Shown here: one piece after another, positions 1 to 7,112 of the stretch | How positions within the stretch are numbered: the stretch's first letter is position 1 | Layout of the letters: each line of letters begins with the position of its first letter | Assembly: GCF_004138335.1 (NCBI RefSeq) | Contig: NZ_RYFW01000004.1 | Location: 1-64,000, forward strand | From: Peristeroidobacter agariperforans | GTDB lineage: Bacteria > Pseudomonadota > Gammaproteobacteria > Steroidobacterales > Steroidobacteraceae | Length of the DNA: 64,000 nt | Reading direction: 5' to 3' | Translations under genes and position numbers: made by a program | Notes under the pieces: model-generated | What the model was told of the DNA's origin: nothing | The model's input: the letters and a program-made list of their open reading frames with translations, nothing else | Databases searched by the model: none

Positions 1-61
1 CCTTCTTGAACTCCGGGCTATACTGCTTCCGGACCTGCTTCTCGATCTTCTTGCCTTTCAT
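1..61 (-). CDS. IS3-type transposase OrfA, 5' end only (partial)
   Basis: Reading leftward from the ATG at 61 gives 20 codons beginning MKGKKIEKQ and continuing RKQYSPEFKK, the usual opening of IS3-family OrfA helix-turn-helix proteins (K-x-YSPEFK). A purine-rich GAGGGTGAGAG lies just before the start. The rest of the gene is outside the window, so intactness cannot be judged. The family call rests on this short N-terminus only. Confidence 0.55.
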   Translation of the reverse strand, partial: MKGKKIEKQVRKQYSPEFKK

Positions 62-99
62 CTCTCACCCTCAGATAGCGATATTAACTCGCTTATCCG

Positions 100-126
100 G
101 GTGTCCGCTAAACCGGGGCAGGATCA
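100..126 (-). repeat. possible terminal inverted repeat of the IS at the left edge
   Basis: On the minus strand the stretch ending at 126 reads TGATCCTGCCCCGGTTTAGC, then GGACACC. The TG start and the CCTGCCCCGG-type core upstream of orfA look like an IS3-family terminal repeat. The matching right repeat is outside the window, so this is inference. Confidence 0.35.
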
Positions 127-296
127 TCTGCATGGTTCCGTGTCCGGCTATCATCGTCGAAACGTTTGCTCTGCTGGTCTTCGGGTAGAGATCGCCAGTC
201 GAATTCTGGGTGCCAGATGCGCGTATGATCGCGTGAGCGAATGCGGTCGGCAGACAACTTCAAGTTAAAAATGATCGTCACGCCGTCTTGGTAGAC

Positions 297-920
297 CTAA
301 ATGGTTGGCCACAATGCGCTTATTATTCTCGCATTGTTTTTGAGTGCTTTGACGGTGGTCGGTCTCCTCGTCTTCACCTGATGTAGCACTCCGGTTGCAA
401 GATCGAGGTACTCGATTTGAATTGGCTTTACGTTAATCCCGTTCTCATCTAAGACCCAATGTGCGATCTCCAGTGTTAGCTTTGCAGCTTCTTCGTCCAG
501 TTTGATTGATCGGCAGTTGTAATAGATGAAAACCGGCTTTTCACCATCCAAGGCCTGAATATCCGGTGAAAGTCGCAGTTGTAGGTCCCCGATCGCCGCT
601 GTGTACTTGGTATGTTTCATGATTGAGAGCGAGCGCAAGGCGGCTGGCGTTGTCTCAAACTTGTCGATAACCCTGATGAGATTATCTCGGCGAGATGGCT
701 GCGATGCGCTCAAGGCCTTGCTCTTGGCCGCAGAGAGCTTCGACCGGTCGTTACCGCTGGCATAGTAGGAGCGAACGCCCGCTATTGCGGGTTGATAATA
801 AGGCGTTCGGAATATTTGCGGCGCCTGCTTTGGATGCTTCTGCTCCGCCAGAATCCTTAGCTGTTCGTACGCGGGCAATCGGAGCATCTCTGCCATTGAT
901 CGAACAGTCAGGCTGGGCAT
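297..920 (-). CDS. hypothetical protein, 207 aa
   Basis: The reading frame starts at ATG 920 with AAGGAG about 11 nt upstream. I do not recognise the family. The protein is basic in its middle third (about residues 50-85, Lys/Arg/Ser rich) and mixed alpha/beta after that, with no signal peptide or membrane segment. It lies between an IS end and another unknown gene pointing the other way, so it is probably accessory cargo. Codon use is less GC-biased than in the chromosomal genes further right, consistent with transfer. Confidence 0.6.
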   Translation of the reverse strand: MPSLTVRSMAEMLRLPAYEQLRILAEQKHPKQAPQIFRTPYYQPAIAGVRSYYASGNDRSKLSAAKSKALSASQPSRRDNLIRVIDKFETTPAALRSLSIMKHTKYTAAIGDLQLRLSPDIQALDGEKPVFIYYNCRSIKLDEEAAKLTLEIAHWVLDENGINVKPIQIEYLDLATGVLHQVKTRRPTTVKALKNNARIISALWPTI

Positions 921-1133
921 AATGTCGGAATCTCCTTTGCCGCAATTGCTGTTGTTTTAGCCCGACGGTTCTTGGTTGTTTTACTGAGCTGCGTGCGCAA
1001 GCGAAGTGTAAACAACGGGTGTCGCGCCTGGCCAGTGTCGATGTTTCTGACAAAAGATGATAAGCGCGGCCGGCATGCGCACACCTCTGCGCGATTACGC
1101 TTTCCGCTTTGTGTACGTAAGGAGTTGGAGCAG

Positions 1134-2090
1134 ATGCAAAAAAAGAAGAAGGCCGCAGGGCTGTCAGTGATGGAGACGCTGCCCTCGCCTACTTCGATGC
1201 GTGGGCGGACAACCGACGAACAGATGGCGACAAGCCCTGTTCCAAAAGATCTACATGACTTGCTCGAACATCTGGAAGGCTACTACGGCGATGACGAGGG
1301 GCGATTTGACGCCACATATCTTTGGCCATGGCGCAATTTGACGTTCCAAAGGCGGAATCTGAACGAGCGAATTCTTCGTGTAATCCTGAAGCGGTTGCTC
1401 GCTCCAAAGGCTTCGCTTGAACAACACTGGGTGCGGCTCAACAAGGATGTTCAGGCACATCGGCGGCGAAGCAAGGCAAGCGGGAAGTTGGCAAGAGCCG
1501 ACGCTGCCCACATCGTGTTGAACGCAGTTGTCGACGCCTTGCTGCCAGTAAGAGAAGCGTCTGCAAAGGAAATGGCGTCTAACATGCGGAATGCGTCGCG
1601 CGCGGCGGCGGAACTAATTACCTGCCTGGCTCGGCTACGCAACGCGGGGATGAACATCGAGGAACTCCTCCCGACCGACGAAACAATCGCTCATGAGGAC
1701 GAAGAGAGCGGGGGCAGGAAGTATGGAGGGGCTTATGCGGACGCTCGATTCTTCATCTATATGAAGTTGCCCCGTTCGTTACTTCACGAACAACGAGCGG
1801 AATTAACAGACTATGCGCTAAGAGTCGTAATGGGAGATCCGTTTGTATCACTGGGAATTCTCGGGAGAATCGCGCACACGACACGGGCATACAAGTTTAA
1901 GCGTCATAACGTCTCTGGGAGACAGCGATTTGCATACGTCATGGCGACATACATGGTCCGAGACTCAGTGAGATTCTTTGGGGTGCCTCGCTATGAACGA
2001 GCAGAGGCCTTTACAAGGGCGGCTTCGGGCGTCCAGGTCAAGGGGCTGCGCCAGATGATGGAGCGCGAAAAGAAGAATCCCCGCAACTGA
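1134..2090 (+). CDS. hypothetical protein, 318 aa
   Basis: The start is the ATG at 1134, preceded by TAAGGAGTTGGAG; the frame is open further upstream but without a comparable ribosome site. The protein starts with a Lys-run (MQKKKKAAG), then a predicted all-helical body rich in Arg and Ala, with an acidic patch near residue 185-190. No catalytic motif, membrane segment or known domain is visible. It is divergent from the 297-920 gene; the intervening 213 bp probably holds both promoters. Function unknown. Confidence 0.6.
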   Translation: MQKKKKAAGLSVMETLPSPTSMRGRTTDEQMATSPVPKDLHDLLEHLEGYYGDDEGRFDATYLWPWRNLTFQRRNLNERILRVILKRLLAPKASLEQHWVRLNKDVQAHRRRSKASGKLARADAAHIVLNAVVDALLPVREASAKEMASNMRNASRAAAELITCLARLRNAGMNIEELLPTDETIAHEDEESGGRKYGGAYADARFFIYMKLPRSLLHEQRAELTDYALRVVMGDPFVSLGILGRIAHTTRAYKFKRHNVSGRQRFAYVMATYMVRDSVRFFGVPRYERAEAFTRAASGVQVKGLRQMMEREKKNPRN

Positions 2091-2403
2091 AGACCGGAAA
2101 GAACTCGCGCCCGGATGCGGGGCAACTGAAGCCCATTAGTTGGGCGCTTTCCGTTGCGGCTTGTCAGGCATCACTCCGTAATCATAATTTCCTGTCAGTA
2201 GTCATTCCTAACGGTGCTGACTGGCATGAGCTTTTTTCACTCTTCAGTTCGACAGCGCGGCTGCGAGGCGAGACCTGCTTGGGCCGTCGATACTGCCGCT
2301 ATCGCCCGCAGTTCGACGGGTTCACGGCGCACTTTCGCTCTGACCGCTGGGAGCACATTGTCCAGAGCTTGCCGGCCGAGCACTAGACCGGAGTCAAAGC
2401 ATT
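2091..2403. other. gap with no clear gene, possibly decayed coding DNA
   Basis: About 310 bp without a gene having a proper start. A weak hairpin (GCCCA...TGGGC) lies near 2,130-2,145, shortly after the preceding stop. A frame in the second half, ending at a TAG about 2,383, encodes aromatic- and Trp-rich protein-like sequence (for example YRPQFDGFTAHFRSDRWEH) but lacks ATG, GTG or TTG in a usable place. It may be the tail of a degraded gene. Confidence 0.35.
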
Positions 2404-2757
2404 GTGACTAGTGCTCCCGAACTTCTTTCGCATCTGTCGCAGCCGCTCTCTGCGATGGTGTTCGCCTTATGGTTGGTCTATCGCCTGATACGACCATGTC
2501 AGGATGCAACCCTGCGTGAACGTGCTTACCGAAGGCGGAATGAGAGTGTTTTGTTGAGTTGTGCGGCATACCTGGGACTTTTTCTGGCGGCTTCGCTTTT
2601 TCTTGTGTTTGTTATCTTTGTTGGGAATCGGATGGCGCTGCCGGTGCGGCAAGTGTCCCAACCTGTAGCTCAAGAATCTCATGGAGTATCGCCGGGTCAA
2701 TCTCCCCTGGCCGACTCTGTCTATCGGCGTCCGTCGACCCAAGCGAATCGCCCATGA
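2404..2757 (+). CDS. small putative membrane protein, 117 aa
   Basis: GTG start with GGAG ten bases upstream. Two hydrophobic stretches are visible, about residues 16-30 and a stronger one at 52-75 (LGLFLAASLFLVFVIFVG), followed by a Pro/Ser-rich tail. No family recognised. The start codon is uncertain, and overlapping frames are also open here, so the gene is tentative. Confidence 0.35.
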   Translation: MTSAPELLSHLSQPLSAMVFALWLVYRLIRPCQDATLRERAYRRRNESVLLSCAAYLGLFLAASLFLVFVIFVGNRMALPVRQVSQPVAQESHGVSPGQSPLADSVYRRPSTQANRP

Positions 2758-2929
2758 TTATGTATCGGCCAGCGTATGGAGCAGTAAGAGCGAGAGAAGT
2801 CCGAACAATGCATTGAGCCAGGCCCCACCATCGGAGCCGCTGGACTTGTCCCGAGCTATAGAGATAGTGTCGTCCTGCGGATCGCAATCCGCGTAGGGCC
2901 TAACCACAACGCCTGAGTTAGAGGCAGTT

Positions 2930-3181
2930 ATGGCTACCCATAGTATGGCGCACCCGGCGCTTGCGCGGGAGCGTGCGTGTATCTCACGCGATCAGTCGGG
3001 CCAGCGTGCCGATTCCGACCCTCGGCCCCAGCCATATCCCCCCGCGGTTTGGCAGCTTACGAGGCCATCCGAGGCAGCCGCGGCACACAGCGCGCCGCCG
3101 ACCACTCCACCCGCCATCGATCCTCGAAAGTTCCGCCGCCGATACATCCTGGCCTGGCACCAGCTGGGAGATGAGTCATGA
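2930..3181 (+). CDS. small hypothetical protein, 83 aa, first gene of the recombinase operon
   Basis: ATG preceded by GAGGCAGTT. The protein is rich in Pro, Ala and Arg and ends in a short helical segment (RKFRRRYILAWHQLGDES). Its TGA overlaps the ATG of the next gene (sequence GTCATGACC), so translation is coupled. No family recognised. Its main support is the operon arrangement. Confidence 0.4.
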   Translation: MATHSMAHPALARERACISRDQSGQRADSDPRPQPYPPAVWQLTRPSEAAAAHSAPPTTPPAIDPRKFRRRYILAWHQLGDES

Positions 3182-3519
3182 CCCGCGCCAAACGCGACGA
3201 CATGGTCGTCATCGGCATGGGACTCATTACGCTGCTCGAAGCCGTGCGGCAGACGGAGACCTGGTGGCGCATTCAGGGGAACGATGAGGCGCTTCGACAC
3301 GCTCGTGCGCTCGGCCATGCGGTCCGCGAAACCCACCGAAAGTTCTTCTCGCAAGCCTACTCAACCGATGATGACGTCGGTCAGGCACTGTTCACGGCCG
3401 AGGGTCTACGCGATGCCGCCCGACAGTGTCACGAAGGGCAGGCCGCGTTGCATGAACGATTGCTCGGCGGCGCGGAAATCATCGAACGGCTGTGTCGGTC
3501 CCGGGGTGGCCAGCCATGA
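3178..3519 (+). CDS. hypothetical helical protein, 113 aa
   Basis: Starts at an ATG overlapping the stop of the 83-aa gene by 4 bp and ends overlapping the next start by 4 bp, so it is the middle of a coupled set. Sequence is predicted almost wholly alpha-helical with many Arg, Glu and Ala, one Trp pair at about residue 29-30, and no membrane segment. I do not recognise it. The coupled position suggests it works with the 183-aa protein that follows. Confidence 0.6.
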   Translation: MTRAKRDDMVVIGMGLITLLEAVRQTETWWRIQGNDEALRHARALGHAVRETHRKFFSQAYSTDDDVGQALFTAEGLRDAARQCHEGQAALHERLLGGAEIIERLCRSRGGQP

Positions 3520-4067
3520 AGCGTACACCGCCGAAAGCGAAGAAAGGCCGTAAGTCGAGGAAGGCCGACCGGTCTCAGAGCAAGCGCGTGCGTGCCAGTG
3601 CGCCAGTTACGGTCGAGGCCAAGAGCATCACGGATCTGGTTGAAACATGCCGCGCCAAGGTCGCCAAGCTCATCAAACCCACCGAGATCACCTATCGAAC
3701 GCTATTCGAGTATTACGACTATGAGGGAGACGAACCGGAGCTGTGGCAGTGCTGCCGACTGGTGTGTCAGCTGCTGAAACAGACAGACGCCGCGCTCATC
3801 CAGCTCGGCATTACGCCCTATAAGATCTTCGCGAGCGAATGCGCTGATATCGCGACGGGATGTGAGGCGCAGCAACGATGGTTGCGCCCGGGCATACACG
3901 TAGTTCGCTCGATCATCTATGTGCTTCTCGACCAGAAGGCGGGCCAGATAGATGAGATAGTTCCACAGCTGCGCGATTTAGAGCGCGAACTCAACGGAAT
4001 CATCGGTGCACTGGGGCAGGTGATCGGGCACTGTCATCAGCTCGTTAACCAGAGGGCCGCGCGGTGA
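3516..4067 (+). CDS. hypothetical protein with a very basic N-terminus, 183 aa
   Basis: The ATG at 3516 lies inside the preceding stop (ATGA overlap), which decides the start. Residues 1-35 are extremely Lys/Arg-rich and could bind nucleic acid. The rest is helical with four Cys and a conserved-looking YYDYEGDEPELWQCC segment around residue 65-80. No known domain was recognised. It sits in the operon that ends with the serine recombinase. Confidence 0.6.
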   Translation: MKRTPPKAKKGRKSRKADRSQSKRVRASAPVTVEAKSITDLVETCRAKVAKLIKPTEITYRTLFEYYDYEGDEPELWQCCRLVCQLLKQTDAALIQLGITPYKIFASECADIATGCEAQQRWLRPGIHVVRSIIYVLLDQKAGQIDEIVPQLRDLERELNGIIGALGQVIGHCHQLVNQRAAR

Positions 4068-4243
4068 GTGCGCACTTTTCCCTAGCGAGTGGTGAGCCCG
4101 GGACGCGGACCGCGTCACCGATGATGTCGGCGCCAAGATCGTGAAGCGCCGAGCCAACATCAGACCTCGCCAACTCAATCCAAAAATCCATTGCTCCGTT
4201 CTTCGATCTCACCGCCGACCGTCGTGGGTCTACGGAGGCGCGT

Positions 4244-4609
4244 ATGGCCGATAGGCGCCAAAAGGGTACGGAGCGTCAAGACCGCGGCGGACAAGATGCC
4301 CCCGATAAGGATGTTTCAAACAGCACTGCAAGCGCGCCCAACAATTCGCCGGACCCGACCGAAGTTCTCGCGAGCTTGATCGAGGCAGAGCGTACGGAGC
4401 TCATGTACGTCCACAGCATCCTCAGGATGCTCTACGACGTGCTGCTCTACTCCGATGACGATGACGGCACGATGCACGCGGATGTGGCGCGTACATGTTC
4501 CATGCTGATCCGCGAGAGCATGGAACGGCTGGAGGTTCTCGTCAGGCGATACAAGGCTGGGGAGTTTCACACGTCGGCAGGGGCGCAGCGCCCGGCGGAG
4601 GGCGCATGA
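4244..4609 (+). CDS. hypothetical protein, 121 aa
   Basis: ATG preceded by GGAGGCGCGT, a strong ribosome site. The first 40 residues are polar and look disordered; residues 40-110 are helical with an acidic DDDDG stretch near 75. The stop overlaps the start of the XRE gene by 4 bp (ATGA). No family recognised. About 175 bp separate it from the previous gene, with no other gene visible there. Confidence 0.55.
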   Translation: MADRRQKGTERQDRGGQDAPDKDVSNSTASAPNNSPDPTEVLASLIEAERTELMYVHSILRMLYDVLLYSDDDDGTMHADVARTCSMLIRESMERLEVLVRRYKAGEFHTSAGAQRPAEGA

Positions 4610-5031
4610 GCGACGCGCCCGCCTCACGCAAGTCGACGATCAAAGCCGACAGTCGCGCCTACTTCGCCGCACTGGGGCGCCGAATCACACAGTTGCGCAA
4701 GTCACGCGGCTACACCCAAGCCGAGTTCGCCCGGGCCCTGGGCGTGTCACAACAGGCGGTCTTCGCCTATGAACTCGGCGATCGACGTGCGTCGGTCATG
4801 ATCGTGGAGCGAATCGCGACGCTGTACCGGATCTCGGTGGATGAAGTAATCGGGCGTGTGCCAGAGCGGAAGCCACCGCCGAACCGCCGGCTCTCGCCAC
4901 GAGCGATGCGGCATGCCGAGCGGCTCCAGGGACTATCCAAGACGGCGCAGCGTTTCATCATCCGACAGATCGACTGTCTGGAGGAGATAGGACGCGCAGC
5001 GAAGCGAGAGCCGCCCGGTCAAGTCAAATGA
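4606..5031 (+). CDS. XRE-family HTH transcriptional regulator, 141 aa
   Basis: Residues about 20-80 form a Cro/CI-type helix-turn-helix: LGRRITQLRKSRGYTQAEFA, then RALGVSQQAVFAYE, with the usual Gln-Ser recognition helix. The C-terminal 50 residues are basic and helical. Its start overlaps the stop of the upstream gene. In a mobile element, an XRE protein ahead of a recombinase is usually the repressor controlling excision or the element's own operon; that role is inferred from position. Confidence 0.85.
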   Translation: MSDAPASRKSTIKADSRAYFAALGRRITQLRKSRGYTQAEFARALGVSQQAVFAYELGDRRASVMIVERIATLYRISVDEVIGRVPERKPPPNRRLSPRAMRHAERLQGLSKTAQRFIIRQIDCLEEIGRAAKREPPGQVK

Positions 5032-5215
5032 TGCAGTCCGTGGCCGATGAAAGTTGAGTTTCACCGATTTATCGGCGAAATAGCGGCGACGCTAGGGGTG
5101 CCGTTATGCGCCGAATTTTCCGCGAAACAGGGTAGTGATCTTCCCGCTCGGCTGAGTAACGCTGTAGGTCGTGACAACACGTCTTCAAGCGTTCAGAACG
5201 GCGGCGGAGGTTCTC

Positions 5216-5440
5216 ATGGACGATGTACAACCCAACCCCGGCAGGCAACACGTGCAACCGCTCGCGCCCGAGTTGCTCGACGAACTCGCCACTGTTTACG
5301 CGCGAGCGGCCGCGAGGGCGTACTTCGCGAAGCATCGACAAGCACGGCGTTCGGCTTCTGGTCGCAGCGACCTGCGCACACCGGCCGAGTCGCAGACGAC
5401 CGCCCACCAAACTTCGGTCACGGGTACGCAGCTGCCTTAG
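5216..5440 (+). CDS. small hypothetical protein preceding the recombinase, 74 aa
   Basis: The ATG at 5216 follows GGCGGAGGTTCTC, better than the GTG 45 bp upstream. One predicted helix (LAPELLDELATVYARAAARAYF) is followed by a polar, Ser/Thr/Arg-rich tail. It ends 13 bp before the recombinase start. It is possibly a recombination directionality factor or regulator, but no motif shows this. Confidence 0.5.
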   Translation: MDDVQPNPGRQHVQPLAPELLDELATVYARAAARAYFAKHRQARRSASGRSDLRTPAESQTTAHQTSVTGTQLP

Positions 5441-5453
5441 TAAGGAGAGAATC

Positions 5454-7103
5454 GTGAGCGCGGTATTGCAGCCAGGATGGACGCCGCGAGTTGCCTTGTA
5501 CGCTCGCTATAGTTCCGATCAGCAACGCTCAGCGAGCATCGACGACCAGTTCAGGAACTGTCGACGCCGTGTAGACGCAGAAGGATGGCGCATCGCTGAA
5601 ACGTATGCAGATGAGGCGATGAGTGGCGCGGACAGCAATCGTCCCAGATATCAGGCCATGCTTGCGGCCGCCTCCAATCGCGAGATCGATGTTCTGGTGA
5701 TTGATGATTTGAGCCGCCTGTCGCGCGATCAGGTCGAGAGTGAACGTGTCATTCGCCGCCTCGAGTTCTCGGGTATCCGCCTCATCGCCGTCACCGACGG
5801 ATATGACTCCGAGACCAAGGCGGCGACTCGCAAGATCCAGCGCGGCGTAAAGAATCTCATCAACGAGATGCGGCTCGATGAATTGCGTGAGCAAGTGCAC
5901 CGTGGGCTCACCGGCCAGGCGATGAAGAATTTCTGGTGTGGCGGGCGGCCTTATGGATATAGCCTCAAGCCCATCCTCGATCCGTCGAACAAGGACGCCT
6001 ATGGCAATCCCGCGCGCGTCGGCACTGTTCTTGAGATCGACGAGACGCAGTCCAAGATCGTGGCTGAGATCTTCGATGGCTACGCCCGCGGTATCTCTTA
6101 TTTCACGATTGCGCGAGGACTGAACGAACGCGGCGTGCCGAGTCCCGGCTCGACGTGGAAACGAGAAGTTCGGCGCTGCCGCGGCTGGGTCGCATCGGCG
6201 ATCCGAACGATGCTTCGAAATCCACTCTACACCGGCCACGTCAGGTGGAATGTTTCGCAGTTCGTCCGAGATCCGGATTCCGGCAAGTACAAGCGGCGTC
6301 GCCGGTCGGAGGCGGAGTGGGTGAGTCACCACGACGAAAGCCTACGAATAGTCTCTGACGTTACATTCGAGCAGGTGCAGGCGCGCATGCGCGCACATAC
6401 CAATCAGGACCAGCGCCTGAAGACAGGTGGCAAGATCAAGTACCTGCTGAGCGGGTTGATGTATTGCGAGATGTGTGGCGCCAACTACGTGCTTGGTGAT
6501 CGCGTGAAATATGTTTGCTCCAGTTATCTCCATGGACGCGCCTGCGCTAACGATGTTCGTCTTCGGCGCGATACCGCAGAAGCGATCGTCCTGGCGCCGA
6601 TTCGGGAGCAGCTGCGAGAACCCCGACGCGTCCAAGCCATGGTCGCCGAGTTACAACGTCACTTGTTGCAACTGTTCAAGGAGAACGCGGCTCGGTCTGC
6701 TGAAGCGCCTCGGGAGTTGCAGGAATTGGATGCGCGGTTGGTGCGACTGCGTGCGCGTCTGCGGGACGGCGATCCAGACATGGCGCCGGATGAATTGCAG
6801 GCGGCGATCGATCGAGCCGAGATCAAGCGCCGGCAACTGTTGGCGGGTTTCAACGACGGCGAGGATGTGGCTCAGATGCTCTCGGCGGTACCGCGCACGG
6901 CGGAACTGCTGGAGGAGCGGATCGCGCTGGGCCTGCAAGGGGATCAGCAAGCATGCGAGGAGGCGCGGGCCATTCTGCGCACTCTGATTCCGGACCGTAT
7001 TCGGCTGTCGAAGAAGGCGGATGGGAGCTTATGGGCGCATTGCGCCTTTCAGCCGGCGGCCTTGTTGGCCACCGGTTCGCGTGGTCGGGGTGAAGGGATT
7101 TGA
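5454..7103 (+). CDS. large serine recombinase (resolvase/integrase family), 549 aa
   Basis: GTG start with AAGGAGAG seven bases upstream. The N-terminal resolvase catalytic domain (about 10-160) has VALYARYSSDQQ, putting the nucleophile at Ser20, and the LVIDDLSRLSRD and IRLIAVTDGYD strands. A recombinase domain (about 190-310) includes GRPYGY and RNPLYTGHVRWN. A zinc-ribbon segment follows (MYCEMCGANY ... YVCSSY ... ACAN), then a coiled-coil region around 410-480. The length fits phage/ICE large serine integrases, which cut att sites through a 5'-phosphoserine link. The last codons (GRGEGI) fall inside a tRNA-Pro-like sequence, which is unexpected for this family. The gene looks intact. Confidence 0.93.
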   Translation: MSAVLQPGWTPRVALYARYSSDQQRSASIDDQFRNCRRRVDAEGWRIAETYADEAMSGADSNRPRYQAMLAAASNREIDVLVIDDLSRLSRDQVESERVIRRLEFSGIRLIAVTDGYDSETKAATRKIQRGVKNLINEMRLDELREQVHRGLTGQAMKNFWCGGRPYGYSLKPILDPSNKDAYGNPARVGTVLEIDETQSKIVAEIFDGYARGISYFTIARGLNERGVPSPGSTWKREVRRCRGWVASAIRTMLRNPLYTGHVRWNVSQFVRDPDSGKYKRRRRSEAEWVSHHDESLRIVSDVTFEQVQARMRAHTNQDQRLKTGGKIKYLLSGLMYCEMCGANYVLGDRVKYVCSSYLHGRACANDVRLRRDTAEAIVLAPIREQLREPRRVQAMVAELQRHLLQLFKENAARSAEAPRELQELDARLVRLRARLRDGDPDMAPDELQAAIDRAEIKRRQLLAGFNDGEDVAQMLSAVPRTAELLEERIALGLQGDQQACEEARAILRTLIPDRIRLSKKADGSLWAHCAFQPAALLATGSRGRGEGI

Positions 7104-7110
7104 ACCTGCG
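7082..7110 (-). other. 3' fragment of tRNA-Pro (attachment-site-like scar)
   Basis: Read on the minus strand, these 29 bases hold a T-loop GGTTCAAATCC, the acceptor strand CACCCCG and ACCA, the 3' end of bacterial tRNA-Pro. The D and anticodon arms are missing, and the T-stem has two changes that weaken pairing. Such 3' tRNA fragments are left where tyrosine integrases recombine into tRNA genes. It overlaps the end of the serine recombinase gene. Confidence 0.6.
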
Positions 7111-7112
7111 GC

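Noticed and set aside
5047-5457. 136-codon frame before the serine recombinase
   Set aside because: Only the first 30 residues look protein-like; the rest is the shifted reading of the 74-aa gene, which has its own ribosome site.
5529-6332. 267-codon open frame on the minus strand
   Set aside because: Antisense of the serine recombinase.
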